A stretch of DNA of 64,000 nucleotides from Sinorhizobium sp. 6-70. Lineage in GTDB: Bacteria > Pseudomonadota > Alphaproteobacteria > Rhizobiales > Rhizobiaceae. Below the pieces are notes generated by a model. The model saw only the letters and a list, made by a program, of their open reading frames with translations. It was not told the origin of the DNA and made no database searches. Where the stretch lies: positions 1 through 64,000 of the forward strand of contig NZ_JASKLS010000012.1 of the NCBI RefSeq assembly GCF_030124375.1. The letters are read 5' to 3'. Positions 13,119-20,568 of the stretch are shown one piece after another. Both the position numbers and the translations under genes were made by a program. Every line of letters begins with the position of its first letter. Within the stretch, counting starts at the first letter, position 1.

Positions 13119-13153
13119 AATAAAAAGGGCCCGCCGCGGTTGCAGCAGGCCCT
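13119..13153 (-). terminator. Rho-independent terminator of the ROK/AGE operon
   Basis: Read on the minus strand, GGGCCTGCTGC-AACC-GCGGCGGGCCC forms an 11-bp stem with a 4-nt loop (13127-13152) followed by TTTTTATTT. It lies about 40 bp past the stop of the epimerase gene at 13191, ending the minus-strand operon before the metH promoter region. Confidence 0.82.
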
Positions 13154-13190
13154 GTGGAAGCAGTTTACACGACGTTCCCGAACGGGCGTC

Positions 13191-14348
13191 TCATATCCGC
13201 CGGAGACAATCCTCGAGCTCGTAGATCGCGCAGACGATGTGATAGAAGCTGCTTGCCGGCGCAGGCTCCTCCACGAATGCACCATCCGCCTGCTGCTTGT
13301 CGCGCCAGAGACCGCGGATCGGCGTTTGAAGGAAGCGGTCGAGGGCGGCGGCTGCCCGCGACGCCGAGGCGAGGTAACGCTGGCGCTCCTCACCCTCGGT
13401 CAGGGCGGCAAAGCGGATCGCCGCCTTCAGCCATTCGGTCTGCGGCCAGAGCCGCGCCACCGGGTCGGCCACCGAAAAATCATCGAGAAGCGTCATGATC
13501 GCGACGTCGCGCTTCGGACAGATGCCATGCTCCTCACCGATCTCGAACAGCCCCCGCGCCTTGGCGATGGCTTCGGCGCTGCCGCGCCGCTCGGCCCAGC
13601 GAAGCAGGAGCCACGCCCATTCGAACTGGTGGCCCGGCTCGACGACACGGCCCTTCTCACCCGGAAAGGGCGTCCAGTCATGGTCGAAGAATTCGCGCAG
13701 CGCACCGGTTTCGGCATCGACGAAACGATCCATCGCCAGCTGGGCGATTTCGTCGGCAAGGTTGGCCCAGGCCACCCGGTCGAAGCCTTCGACCGTTTCG
13801 CTCGCGAGGCACGCCTCGAAGAGATGCATATGCGGATTGGAACCGAGCGGCAGGCGGGGCGGATTGTTCTCTTCGAACCCCGCGATCGGATGCTTGCAAT
13901 GGCCCTCGAGCTTTCGCCTGAGATCATTGCTGCGCTCGGCCATCTCGCCGCTCCGCTCCGGGAAGACTGGCGCCAGATAGGCGAAAGCAAGCAGCGCGAA
14001 GGCCTGGTTGTAAAGATCGAAGGATGGGTCGATCAGCTCGCCGTCAGCGTTGGCGAGCGCGCCGTAAAAGCCGCTTGGCAGCCCATAGACACGATCGAAA
14101 TAGGCAAGCCCGGCCTCGGCAACCGTACGCCAGTCCCCCGGCCAGCCCCGCCGTCCGGCCTCCGCGAAGCAGTAGACCTGCCGCGGCTGCACGCGCGAAC
14201 GGCGATTGGCCCGCGTCGGCTGACCCTTGATGTCGATCGTCTCGACGAAGCCGCCGCCGGCCGCGTCGAAACCCTTTTGCCGCCAGAGCGGCAAGGCGGC
14301 GTCCGCAAGCCAGCCGGCAAGTTCGCGCGCCTGCGAGTGAATATCCAT
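13191..14348 (-). CDS. AGE-family sugar epimerase/isomerase
   Basis: A 385-residue member of the N-acylglucosamine 2-epimerase superfamily ((alpha/alpha)6 barrel). Family features include ANRRSRVQPRQVYCFAEAGR, NPHMHLFEACLA and EPGHQFEWAWLL, carrying the conserved His residues of the active site. Relatives interconvert mannose/fructose, mannose-6-phosphate or acylated hexosamines. It is the last gene of a three-gene minus-strand operon after a ROK kinase, which suggests a sugar isomerase acting with that kinase (inference). The start at 14348 is 16 bp after the preceding stop. Confidence 0.82.
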   Translation of the reverse strand: MDIHSQARELAGWLADAALPLWRQKGFDAAGGGFVETIDIKGQPTRANRRSRVQPRQVYCFAEAGRRGWPGDWRTVAEAGLAYFDRVYGLPSGFYGALANADGELIDPSFDLYNQAFALLAFAYLAPVFPERSGEMAERSNDLRRKLEGHCKHPIAGFEENNPPRLPLGSNPHMHLFEACLASETVEGFDRVAWANLADEIAQLAMDRFVDAETGALREFFDHDWTPFPGEKGRVVEPGHQFEWAWLLLRWAERRGSAEAIAKARGLFEIGEEHGICPKRDVAIMTLLDDFSVADPVARLWPQTEWLKAAIRFAALTEGEERQRYLASASRAAAALDRFLQTPIRGLWRDKQQADGAFVEEPAPASSFYHIVCAIYELEDCLRRI

Positions 14349-14364
14349 TCCGTGTCCGTTCCTG

Positions 14365-14859
14365 TCAGTCCTCGAGCTTCAGCGCGGCGTGATCGGCCTT
14401 GAACAGTTCCGCCAGCGCCTCGACGACGAGATTATGGTCCTCGCGCTGCGGCAATCCGGAAACCGTGACGGCACCGATGCAGCCCGTGCCCTTGACGACG
14501 ATCGGGAAACTGCCGCCATGCGCCGCGTATTCGGCATCCGGCAGGCCGAGTTTCGCCTGTAGGTTCGTCTGTTGCTTCAACAGGCCGAGGCCGGTCGCAT
14601 AGCTGCTCTTGAACAGCCGGAAGACTGTGTTGCGCTTGCGCCTGACCCAGTTCGGATTGTCCGGCGTCGCACCCTCGAGCGCAGCGTAGAAGACCTGCAT
14701 GGAAAAAAGCGTGATGTCGATGACCACGCCGAGCTTGCGCTCCGCCGCCATACGCCGAAGCGTCGAGCCGAGTTCCCAGGCGGTGTCGAGATTGAACTGC
14801 TCGAACTGCAGTTCCCGCTCCTGCAGCGCAATGCGGCGCAGATCGTTGTCGATGTTCAT
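14365..14859 (-). CDS. Heme-degrading domain-containing protein (UPF0303/HbpS-like)
   Basis: A 164-residue protein of the HbpS/UPF0303 fold family. Recognisable parts are LGVVIDITLFSMQVFYAALEG, KRNTVFRLFKSSY and YAAHGGSFPIVVKG, the last typical of this family. Some relatives bind or degrade heme and others act as accessory sensors. It sits between a ROK kinase and an AGE epimerase in one operon; its role there is not evident. Confidence 0.75.
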   Translation of the reverse strand: MNIDNDLRRIALQERELQFEQFNLDTAWELGSTLRRMAAERKLGVVIDITLFSMQVFYAALEGATPDNPNWVRRKRNTVFRLFKSSYATGLGLLKQQTNLQAKLGLPDAEYAAHGGSFPIVVKGTGCIGAVTVSGLPQREDHNLVVEALAELFKADHAALKLED

Positions 14860-14886
14860 GATATCTCCTTGCTCTCAGGTCAGGGC

Positions 14887-15783
14887 TCAGCTTTTCCAGA
14901 GCCAGGCGGCGCCGCGCACGCCGGAACTGTCGCCGTGCACCGCCTTGCGGATCGGCGTCTCGAAACTGTCGCCGAAGATGTACCTGGTGATCAGCGCCGG
15001 CAGTTCGCCGTAGATCTCGTCGACATTGGACATGCCGCCGCCGAGCACAAAGACGTCCGGATCGACAACATTGGTTAGCAGCGCGAGGCTGCGGGCAAGA
15101 CGATCGACGAAGCGTTCATAGACACCGATCGCCACGGGGTCGCCGGCGCGCTTCGCCTCGATGATATCCCTGCCGCGGCGGTCGACGCCGGTCGTCGTGC
15201 GGTAGTCGAGCTCCAGTCCGGTGCCGCAGGCATACATGTCGAGACAGCCGAGCTTGCCGCACCAGCACTTGTGGCCGGGATATTCGTCCCGCGTCATCCA
15301 GGGCAGCGGATAGTGCCCGATCTCGGCGGCAACGCCCTGGTAGCCCGCATGAACCTTCTTCTCGATCGCAAGCCCGCCGCCATGTCCCGTGCCAACGATC
15401 ACACCGAAGACGACGCGGGCATCCTTGCCGGCCCCGTCCACCGCCTCGGAAACGGCAAGGCAATTGGCGTCGTTGGCGAGCCGAACCTCGCGGCCGAGGG
15501 CGGCTTCGAGATCGCGGCCGAGCGGCTTGCCGTTGATGAGGACGGCGTTCGAGTTGCGCACGATGCCGGTGCGCGGATTGGGGCTGCCGGGAATGCCTAT
15601 GCCGATCGATCCGCGCGCGCCGGCCGTCTGTTCGGCTGCAGCCACGAGTTCGATCACCGCGCGAATGCAGTCGTCATAGCCGCTGGTCGGCGTTGCGACA
15701 CGGTGCCGGGCGCGCGTTTCGCCATCGCGGTCAAGCGCGATGACTTCCATTTTCGTGCCGCCCCAATCAATTCCGATGAACAT
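14887..15783 (-). CDS. ROK-family sugar kinase
   Basis: A 298-residue ROK kinase. The N-terminal phosphate loop is GIDWGGTKMEV; the catalytic Asp is in RLANDANCLAVSEA; the zinc-binding ROK motif is in CWCGKLGCLDMYACG, preceded by the conserved EIGHYPLPW. It would phosphorylate a hexose or N-acetylhexosamine in the cytoplasm; fructokinase or glucokinase activity is possible. ATG 15783 starts directly at the ROK fold (MFIGIDWGG). It is the first gene of the operon with the downstream epimerase. Confidence 0.87.
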   Translation of the reverse strand: MFIGIDWGGTKMEVIALDRDGETRARHRVATPTSGYDDCIRAVIELVAAAEQTAGARGSIGIGIPGSPNPRTGIVRNSNAVLINGKPLGRDLEAALGREVRLANDANCLAVSEAVDGAGKDARVVFGVIVGTGHGGGLAIEKKVHAGYQGVAAEIGHYPLPWMTRDEYPGHKCWCGKLGCLDMYACGTGLELDYRTTTGVDRRGRDIIEAKRAGDPVAIGVYERFVDRLARSLALLTNVVDPDVFVLGGGMSNVDEIYGELPALITRYIFGDSFETPIRKAVHGDSSGVRGAAWLWKS

Positions 15784-15879
15784 GTGTGGATCAGATCTCA
15801 GGATGGATGTCGAGGGAATCGGCAGGACGCTCCTCCGGCCGCCGCCGGCCTTGCTTAGCACCTGCAGCGTTGCAGATGC

Positions 15880-15985
15880 TACTGCATAATTCCTTAAATC
15901 CTGTTCGATTTAAGGACAAAATTATGCAGCAATTCAAATCCTACAGCGACCTTTGCGCGTCTGATAAGACGCGCGGCGCTGTAGA
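15880..15985. repeat. Rhizobial intergenic mosaic repeat, copy 1
   Basis: About 106 bp with two hairpins. The first pairs TGCATAATT/CCTTAAATC with GATTTAAGG/AATTATGCA around CTGTTC. The second is bounded by CTACAGCG and CGCTGTAG, with an inner GCGCGTCT-GATA-AGACGCGC stem. Two further copies lie at 56998-57103 and 57229-57335. The layout matches the interspersed mosaic elements of Sinorhizobium. It lies about 100 bp before tRNA-Arg in the 305-base interval upstream of the ROK kinase, which otherwise holds nothing I can support. Confidence 0.8.
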
Positions 15986-16088
15986 GTGAGATGCGGAAAA
16001 GTGCGAGGCGGCTTATCGCAAATCGGCAGGACGTCCTGCAAAAACACTTGGCGAAACAGCCTCGCTTTTGTATGGGTCTATACCGAGT

Positions 16089-16165
16089 GGTCCCGTAGCT
16101 CAGCAGGATAGAGCATCAGATTCCTAATCTGGGGGTCGCGCGTTCGAATCGCGCCGGGATCACCA
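16089..16165 (+). tRNA. tRNA-Arg (anticodon CCT)
   Basis: A 77-nt tRNA with an encoded CCA end. Acceptor stem GGTCCCG pairs with CGGGATC. The anticodon stem TCAGA/TCTGG encloses loop TTCCTAA, giving anticodon CCT (Arg, AGG codons). The T loop is GTTCGAATC. The 3' 49 nt from 16117 are duplicated at 56172-56220, so the present 3' half was supplied by prophage DNA at attL and the gene remains intact. Confidence 0.96.
16117..16165 (+). repeat. attL core (49 bp)
   Basis: The sequence from the anticodon stem to CCA of tRNA-Arg is repeated exactly at 56172-56220. Outside the repeat the flanks differ (AAAACC after this copy, TTTGCT after the other). This copy is inside the functional tRNA. Confidence 0.95.
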
Positions 16166-16338
16166 AAACCATCCAAATAAATTCAATGACTTACCATCCA
16201 AAAGCCCCGAGCGTATCGGTAAAAACATGTCGCGCCGCCTTGCAACAAATACCCTTGGTTTTCAAGCATTACCAACGCTTTGCGGCGACTCCGTGCAACA
16301 TGGAGTGCAACATGCAGCGTAGGAGGATTGCTCTGGTG

Positions 16339-16761
16339 CGAACTGGAATAGCCGCAGCAATTGTCCTCGGCACCGCCATAACGGCGGCGCAGTCAGCACG
16401 GGCAATCGAGATCTGTTCGGGAGGTGATAGGGCGGCGCGCCGGGTTACCTGCCTTGTGGATGGTGACACGGGATGGGAGAGAGGCGTCAAATGGCGCCTA
16501 CTGGATATCGACGCGCCGGAGACCTTTGAGGCGGAGTGCGGTCAGGAGAAGGAAATCGGGAAGGAAGCGACTCGGCGCTTGCTGGTGCTCATGTCAGCCG
16601 GATACCGGCTCGTCGAGAGCGGTGAGAAGGATCATACTTCCGATCGCCGTAGTCTGGTGAGGATAGTTCTTGCCGACGGTCGCGACGCCGGCCGCATCTT
16701 GCTTCAAGAGGGATTGGCGCAGCGGTGGCCGAACAAAGGTAACCGCTGGTGCGGCTTCTAG
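16339..16761 (+). CDS. Exported staphylococcal-nuclease-like protein
   Basis: A thermonuclease (SNase) fold protein. The motif WRLLDIDAPETFEAECGQ carries the conserved Arg, Asp and Glu of the active site; VDGDT gives the calcium-site Asp; and SDRRSLVRIVLADGRDAG matches the second catalytic Arg region. An N-terminal hydrophobic segment (GIAAAIVLGTAITAAQSARA) is a probable signal peptide, so it should act outside the cytoplasm. The GTG at 16339 has AGGAGG 9 nt upstream; ATG 16312 or 16300 are alternatives. It is the first gene inside attL, a typical site for lysogen-expressed accessory genes. The stop overlaps the convergent gene by 4 bp. Confidence 0.75.
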   Translation, partial: RTGIAAAIVLGTAITAAQSARAIEICSGGDRAARRVTCLVDGDTGWERGVKWRLLDIDAPETFEAECGQEKEIGKEATRRLLVLMSAGYRLVESGEKDHTSDRRSLVRIVLADGRDAGRILLQEGLAQRWPNKGNRWCGF

Positions 16762-16964
16762 TCCCCTTCGCGGGGCTTTGCATCTTCTCGCCTGGCTAGC
16801 TCTGCCTCTACAGCTTGGCGGATGAATTCCGCCCGCTTGTTCTTGCCTACGAGCGCGTCTATCCGCTCGGGCACGCCCTCCGGCAGCCGCACAAGAATAG
16901 GCTTCACTTTCAATGGAGGCCGCCCCATGCGGCGAGGATTATTCGATATCGGAAAGTTAGTCAA
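16758..16964 (-). CDS. Ribbon-helix-helix DNA-binding protein (CopG/Arc-like)
   Basis: A 68-residue protein with a basic N-terminus (NNPRRMGRPPLKVKP), a beta strand (ILVRLPEGV), helix 1 (PERIDALVG) and helix 2 (KRAEFIRQAVEAELARRE), the layout of a ribbon-helix-helix dimer. It is divergent from the gene at 17059. Two near-perfect 18-bp palindromes centred on GATATC lie in the intergenic region and a further GATATC sits within its own first codons, so autoregulation is likely. Confidence 0.72.
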   Translation of the reverse strand: MTNFPISNNPRRMGRPPLKVKPILVRLPEGVPERIDALVGKNKRAEFIRQAVEAELARREDAKPREGD

Positions 16965-16982
16965 ACCAGCCTCCGTCTAGGT

Positions 16983-17025
16983 ATAAACGATATCGCTTAT
17001 TGATCGTATAAGCGATATCTCTTAT
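16983..17025. promoter_or_regulatory. Double palindromic operator
   Basis: Two 18-bp palindromes, ATAAACGATATCGCTTAT at 16983-17000 and ATAAGCGATATCTCTTAT at 17008-17025, each 8 of 9 paired, with centres 25 bp apart. They sit between the divergent ribbon-helix-helix gene and the gene at 17059. The arrangement suits cooperative binding of a ribbon-helix-helix repressor. Confidence 0.7.
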
Positions 17026-17058
17026 GCTTTCAACCTTTGTCGGTCGGAGGCATAGGAA

Positions 17059-17316
17059 ATGCCGAACGTCGGAAAGATCCGTATTGGCGACGGGCCTGAT
17101 GACGTGGTCGTCATCTTCGACGCAGGCGCGCAGCCGCTGCACGTGGATGTGGTGACCGAATTAGCTTCGGAGGGTGGAATCGTCCGCATCTCCTTCGCAG
17201 CGATCACCCAGGACGGAGACGGCCAAAGGAAGGCCGAGGTGGTCGCCAGACTGCGCATGAGCCAAGACGTGGCATGGGGACTATGTCGCACACTGAAAGC
17301 GCTCGTGGCGGGTTAG
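17059..17316 (+). CDS. Hypothetical phage protein (85 aa)
   Basis: An 85-residue protein I do not recognise. It looks beta-rich at first (KIRIGDGPDDVVVIFDAG) with a helical C-terminus (MSQDVAWGLCRTLKALVAG). The divergent promoter region with a double operator suggests it is repressed by the ribbon-helix-helix protein. GGAGGCATAGGAA precedes the start. Confidence 0.6.
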   Translation: MPNVGKIRIGDGPDDVVVIFDAGAQPLHVDVVTELASEGGIVRISFAAITQDGDGQRKAEVVARLRMSQDVAWGLCRTLKALVAG

Positions 17317-17421
17317 TGGTGCGCAAGGCTGCATGGCCCGCCCCCCTACGAGGCCACGTCCAGGCATTGACTCTTGGGTGTATCGTGTCACTTCTTTCGC
17401 TCAGAACGTGAGGAGGAGAAA

Positions 17422-17670
17422 ATGGCGGTAGACTTTCAGGTGCTTGAAAGCCAACTCAGCGAGACAGAGATGGCGCTATTCATGATGATCAATGTTTCGA
17501 TGAACGCAGCCATGTTGGCCGGCGCCGATCCGAAATTGATTCTGCAACATCTCCGGCAGCACGAGCAGAACTTCACCGCGTTGGGCCAGAAGAAGGCAGC
17601 CCACATGCTTGGCGCTGCCGTCGTGCTCGTCGAAAATGCTTCAGGTATCAAGCCCGTCAATCTCGGCTGA
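17422..17670 (+). CDS. Hypothetical helical protein (82 aa)
   Basis: An 82-residue all-helical protein of unknown function, rich in Met and Ala (LSETEMALFMMINVSMNAAM, then LILQHLRQHEQNFTALGQKK). The start at 17422 has GAGGAGGAGAAA directly upstream; the frame extends 48 bases further without a ribosome site. No membrane segment or catalytic motif is visible. Confidence 0.62.
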   Translation: MAVDFQVLESQLSETEMALFMMINVSMNAAMLAGADPKLILQHLRQHEQNFTALGQKKAAHMLGAAVVLVENASGIKPVNLG

Positions 17671-17760
17671 TTGGGGGTCTTGAAATCGAGCTCTTTGTGG
17701 CGCTGGGCGCGCCCGAGGACATGGCGCTTGTCGACAACGGCTTGGGAAGTGGACAATAGC

Positions 17761-17997
17761 TTGAAATCGGAACATCGGTCTGTCCCGCGCCTCGGCCTCA
17801 ATCGCAACGAGGTCGCTCTGGCACTCGGGGTAAGCGTAAACAGCGTCGATCTCATGGTAGCGGAAGGCTTTCTGCCTCAGCCGCGACGATGGCGCAGCCG
17901 CAAGATATGGATAGTCTCCGAGATCGAGCTTGCTATGCTGGAGTGGCCGGTGGATGGCGCTACTGCCGACGGCAACGATTGGCGGGCCACTGTCTGA
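17761..17997 (+). CDS. Possible excisionase-like helix-turn-helix protein
   Basis: A small protein whose core (LGLNRNEVALALGVSVNSVD, then LMVAEGFLPQPRRWRSRKIW) matches the MerR/AlpA/excisionase winged-helix pattern: a helix-turn-helix followed by a turn with basic and aromatic residues. There is no ATG; TTG 17761 is the nearest plausible start and others lie upstream to 17671. It could be the phage excisionase or a regulator of the left accessory genes. It lies far from the integrase, so the excisionase role is open. Confidence 0.5.
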   Translation: MKSEHRSVPRLGLNRNEVALALGVSVNSVDLMVAEGFLPQPRRWRSRKIWIVSEIELAMLEWPVDGATADGNDWRATV

Positions 17998-18032
17998 CAC
18001 GAACGGAACGCGTCCCAGCAGAGTTACGACAG

Positions 18033-18221
18033 ATGAGCCGAACGAATTTCCGCCAAGCCGACCTCGAGCGGATTCTTCGCGCCGCCAAGAAGGTGGGCGC
18101 GGTCGTGCAAGTCGACCTTCGCACACTGGAGGTGAAGATATTCCCGGCTTCTGGTGATGTCTCATTTCTCGACGATGGCCTGGCCCCAGACGGTCCGGAG
18201 AACTGGGACTTCGACTTCTGA
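18033..18221 (+). CDS. Hypothetical small protein (62 aa)
   Basis: A 62-residue acidic-tailed protein, unrecognised. It begins MSRTNFRQADLERILRAAKK, a short amphipathic helix seen in small rhizobial phage proteins, followed by a beta strand (VGAVVQVDLRTLEVKIFPA). The start follows the preceding gene's stop by 36 bp. ATG 18033 is preferred to the longer frame, which overlaps the helix-turn-helix gene. Confidence 0.55.
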   Translation: MSRTNFRQADLERILRAAKKVGAVVQVDLRTLEVKIFPASGDVSFLDDGLAPDGPENWDFDF

Positions 18222-18268
18222 AAGCCGCAGCTCGGGCGGAAGATCAGCCCAAGAGGGACGTCGCTGGA

Positions 18269-18865
18269 ATGGACATTGAGATCCGCATCTACGAGCTCGA
18301 GCAGGATGGAAAGCTGCACGAGCTTTCCAGCACTCCTATCAGTTGGTACGGCGGCATATGCCCCAACGTCGGGGACGTCTTGTGCTCAGACTTCACGGCT
18401 CTCGGTGTTTGCTTTTACTCGGTGCAACGTCGCTATTTTATGGAGGCGGGCGGCGCAACCGGGTGGGCAATTATCGTGCGACGGCTAGACCCGGCGCCAC
18501 AACAAGCGATGGTCTACGAGACATGGAAGGAGGACACTGAATTCTGGGAGGAGGTTTATGAAAATGAACGGAGGGAGGAGCTTGACGAAGCCGATCCGCC
18601 AGAGCCAATTCAGCCGCCGCTGAACTGGAGAGAGCAAAAAGCAATGGAGTACCTGTTTGAGCGCGGTGCCCAGGTTCGGGTCGACTGGCACGAGCTCAAG
18701 GATTTCGGCCCAAGCACGCAGAAGTCGCTGCAAAAACGAGGATTCATCCGCGCAAGCGCAGATACTGACCGCCATGGAAACCCCGAAAAAATCTGGCTGA
18801 CAAAGGCAGGGCAGAAGGCGATGCACGACTTGCACGCGCACCGTTCGAAATACCCGGTGCTGTGA
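18269..18865 (+). CDS. Hypothetical protein with possible winged-helix C-terminus
   Basis: A 198-residue protein, not recognised. The N-terminal half is beta-rich with several aromatic residues. The central part is very acidic (EDTEFWEEVYENERREELDE). The C-terminal 70 residues (NWREQKAMEYLFERGAQVRV, LQKRGFIRASADTDRHGNPE, IWLTKAGQKAMHDL) resemble a winged-helix DNA-binding domain with a wing followed by an LTxxG turn. A regulatory role is only inference. Confidence 0.6.
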   Translation: MDIEIRIYELEQDGKLHELSSTPISWYGGICPNVGDVLCSDFTALGVCFYSVQRRYFMEAGGATGWAIIVRRLDPAPQQAMVYETWKEDTEFWEEVYENERREELDEADPPEPIQPPLNWREQKAMEYLFERGAQVRVDWHELKDFGPSTQKSLQKRGFIRASADTDRHGNPEKIWLTKAGQKAMHDLHAHRSKYPVL

Positions 18866-18902
18866 TCTTCGGGTGACTGCGGCGCCAACTGCGTGAGCGC
18901 CT

Positions 18903-19490
18903 TCAATCGTTCCACTGAACCGAAAGTCTGCCGTCGAGAGCTTCGATCGCGCGGCCAATAGCGCGATAATTTACGCGCTTTTTTCCTTTCCATCGCATAC
19001 TCGTGAAGTAGGTCTTTGTCTTGCACATGTTGTCTAGATCGGCCATCGTCAACCGGTGATAAAAGCACTTCTCGCGAATGTCATCCAATGATTCAATGCC
19101 AGTCCGCTTGTAGGGCTTTCTTGCCCTGCGGAAACCATGGTAGCGAGCAGCTTGCTGAATGTTCACCCAGGTAGAGTGTGGAAAGGCCGAGACAATTTCC
19201 TCTGCCGAAGCTGTTGGGTACATCTTCCGGAGTTTCGATATTTCTGAAGCCGTCCAAATGTGGATTTTCGGCCGGAGTCCCATTTTTGCGGCTTGGCTGA
19301 CCACGGCTATGCGTGTCCTGTGCGGAAGCTTCTTCACCATTGCATCATAGTCTGGCGCCAGCCTCCTGACGATTTCCCGCTCCTCGTCGGTCCAAAGCCT
19401 GTCGCCTTTCATGTTGACTCCCTCGCGCCTTATCCTGCGTCTGGTACGTTCAGCGCTGGCGGTATTCCGGGCATAATAGGCAAGCGACAT
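18903..19490 (-). CDS. Putative DNA-binding protein with two Myb/SANT-like repeats
   Basis: A 195-residue basic protein with two tandem helical repeats that begin with Trp: WTDEEREIVRRLAPDYDAMV and WTASEISKLRKMYPTASAEE. Each is followed by a recognition-helix-like segment (RTRIAVVSQAAKMGL; STWVNIQQAARYHGF). This resembles Myb/SANT or GcrA-type helix-turn-helix pairs and implies DNA binding. AGGAGG lies 6 nt before the ATG at 19490; an in-frame ATG at 19412 also has a good site. It stands alone on the minus strand, convergent with the gene ending at 18865. Confidence 0.68.
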   Translation of the reverse strand: MSLAYYARNTASAERTRRRIRREGVNMKGDRLWTDEEREIVRRLAPDYDAMVKKLPHRTRIAVVSQAAKMGLRPKIHIWTASEISKLRKMYPTASAEEIVSAFPHSTWVNIQQAARYHGFRRARKPYKRTGIESLDDIREKCFYHRLTMADLDNMCKTKTYFTSMRWKGKKRVNYRAIGRAIEALDGRLSVQWND

Positions 19491-19579
19491 GACGCACCTC
19501 CTGGGTGCATTTCATCGAGGCGAGCCTGAGTCGCGAATTCACGATTTGTGTTTTCCCCAACAATGATCCAAACCAAGCA

Positions 19580-19885
19580 ATGAGCCTCACGGCCGACTTC
19601 ATCGCCGAACTGATTAGAGCCGCGAACGAAGCGGACAGGCTGTCCGCGTTCGAGGTCAAACGGCTGATCAATCGATCGATCGCCACAATACGTGACATGC
19701 GCGAGGAGGTCGGCATACTGAGCAGCAACCGAGCGAAGGATGTCGTGATTGATCTGCAGGTGGCGGCGGCCCGGGCGGATGGCCTTTCTGCGACCGAGAT
19801 CCGGGATATCCTAATCGACGCAGCGGAAGTCATTAGAACATTGAAGATTGTGTTGGATGGGTCGGTAGATGCTCAAAGATCATGA
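19580..19885 (+). CDS. Hypothetical helical protein (101 aa)
   Basis: A 101-residue all-helical protein of unknown function (MSLTADFIAELIRAANEADR; later SATEIRDILIDAAEVIRTLK). Two similar halves are suggested by the recurring pattern of L-S-A-x-E followed by an amphipathic helix near residues 23 and 72. The start at 19580 lacks a strong ribosome site. It overlaps the next gene by 17 bp and so is likely translated with it. Confidence 0.58.
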   Translation: MSLTADFIAELIRAANEADRLSAFEVKRLINRSIATIRDMREEVGILSSNRAKDVVIDLQVAAARADGLSATEIRDILIDAAEVIRTLKIVLDGSVDAQRS

Positions 19886-20426
19886 TGAGTGGCTCAAGAC
19901 TGAAGCCGTTCTTGGGAAGATTGTCGTCCAATGGGGCCACGCCATGAGCCTAGTATATTCTCTCCCGGAAGAGATGGGCTTCGAGAATTTCGCGGCAATT
20001 CGCTTGGGCCTCGCTCAGCTAAATGGCGACGGCCACCGACTTTCATACATGCGCAGACTGATCGAGCATGAGCCCAAGCTGTTCGATGACCCACAGCATA
20101 GAGATCAGGAAGCACTGCAAGCTTTGAAGGCGTTGGAAAAATTAGTGCCGCAAAGGGACGCGCTGATCCACGGAATTCCGGTGTTGTCTTACAAGAGGGA
20201 CACTAAGACGAAGGAGCGGATTAGGGAGGGTGCGTATATGCTCCAACAGCGCGAGTGGAACGAATCCACTCGCTTCATCAAAGTTCCCGAAACGGCTCTG
20301 AAACATTTGGAGAAGCTTGGAACTGCACATGATAGTCTGAGTCGCGTGGCGACGCCTATGCTATTCGAGACTTGGCGATCAATGTTGGATTTTCTGCAAA
20401 GCAATCCAACCATAAGGTCCGAATGA
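19869..20426 (+). CDS. Hypothetical protein with HEPN-like Rx4H motif
   Basis: A 185-residue helical protein, not recognised as a named family. Helices around residues 10-60 and 80-100 are followed by QRDALIHGIP, where R-D-A-L-I-H fits the Rx4H motif of HEPN ribonucleases and HEPN-fold proteins. No partner nucleotidyltransferase is next to it; the overlapping upstream gene encodes a 101-residue helical protein. HEPN assignment rests on one motif and overall helicity. Confidence 0.6.
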   Translation: MLKDHDEWLKTEAVLGKIVVQWGHAMSLVYSLPEEMGFENFAAIRLGLAQLNGDGHRLSYMRRLIEHEPKLFDDPQHRDQEALQALKALEKLVPQRDALIHGIPVLSYKRDTKTKERIREGAYMLQQREWNESTRFIKVPETALKHLEKLGTAHDSLSRVATPMLFETWRSMLDFLQSNPTIRSE

Positions 20427-20568
20427 TTTAGGTCAGCACAGTCGCAGCGTCGAGCGTCCGCATTGACTCTGCGGATGACGTGAACATATTCAGAACGCGA
20501 CCCGGCGAGGCGGCGCGCCATCAGTGACATGCGAGAAATCGACAACCTCACCCGAGGAGGATTAACGC

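Noticed and set aside
13022..13190. A cobalamin or SAM riboswitch upstream of metH
   Set aside because: The leader is only about 40-60 nt before the operator and shows no conserved riboswitch core; the strong hairpin nearby belongs to the opposite operon as terminator.
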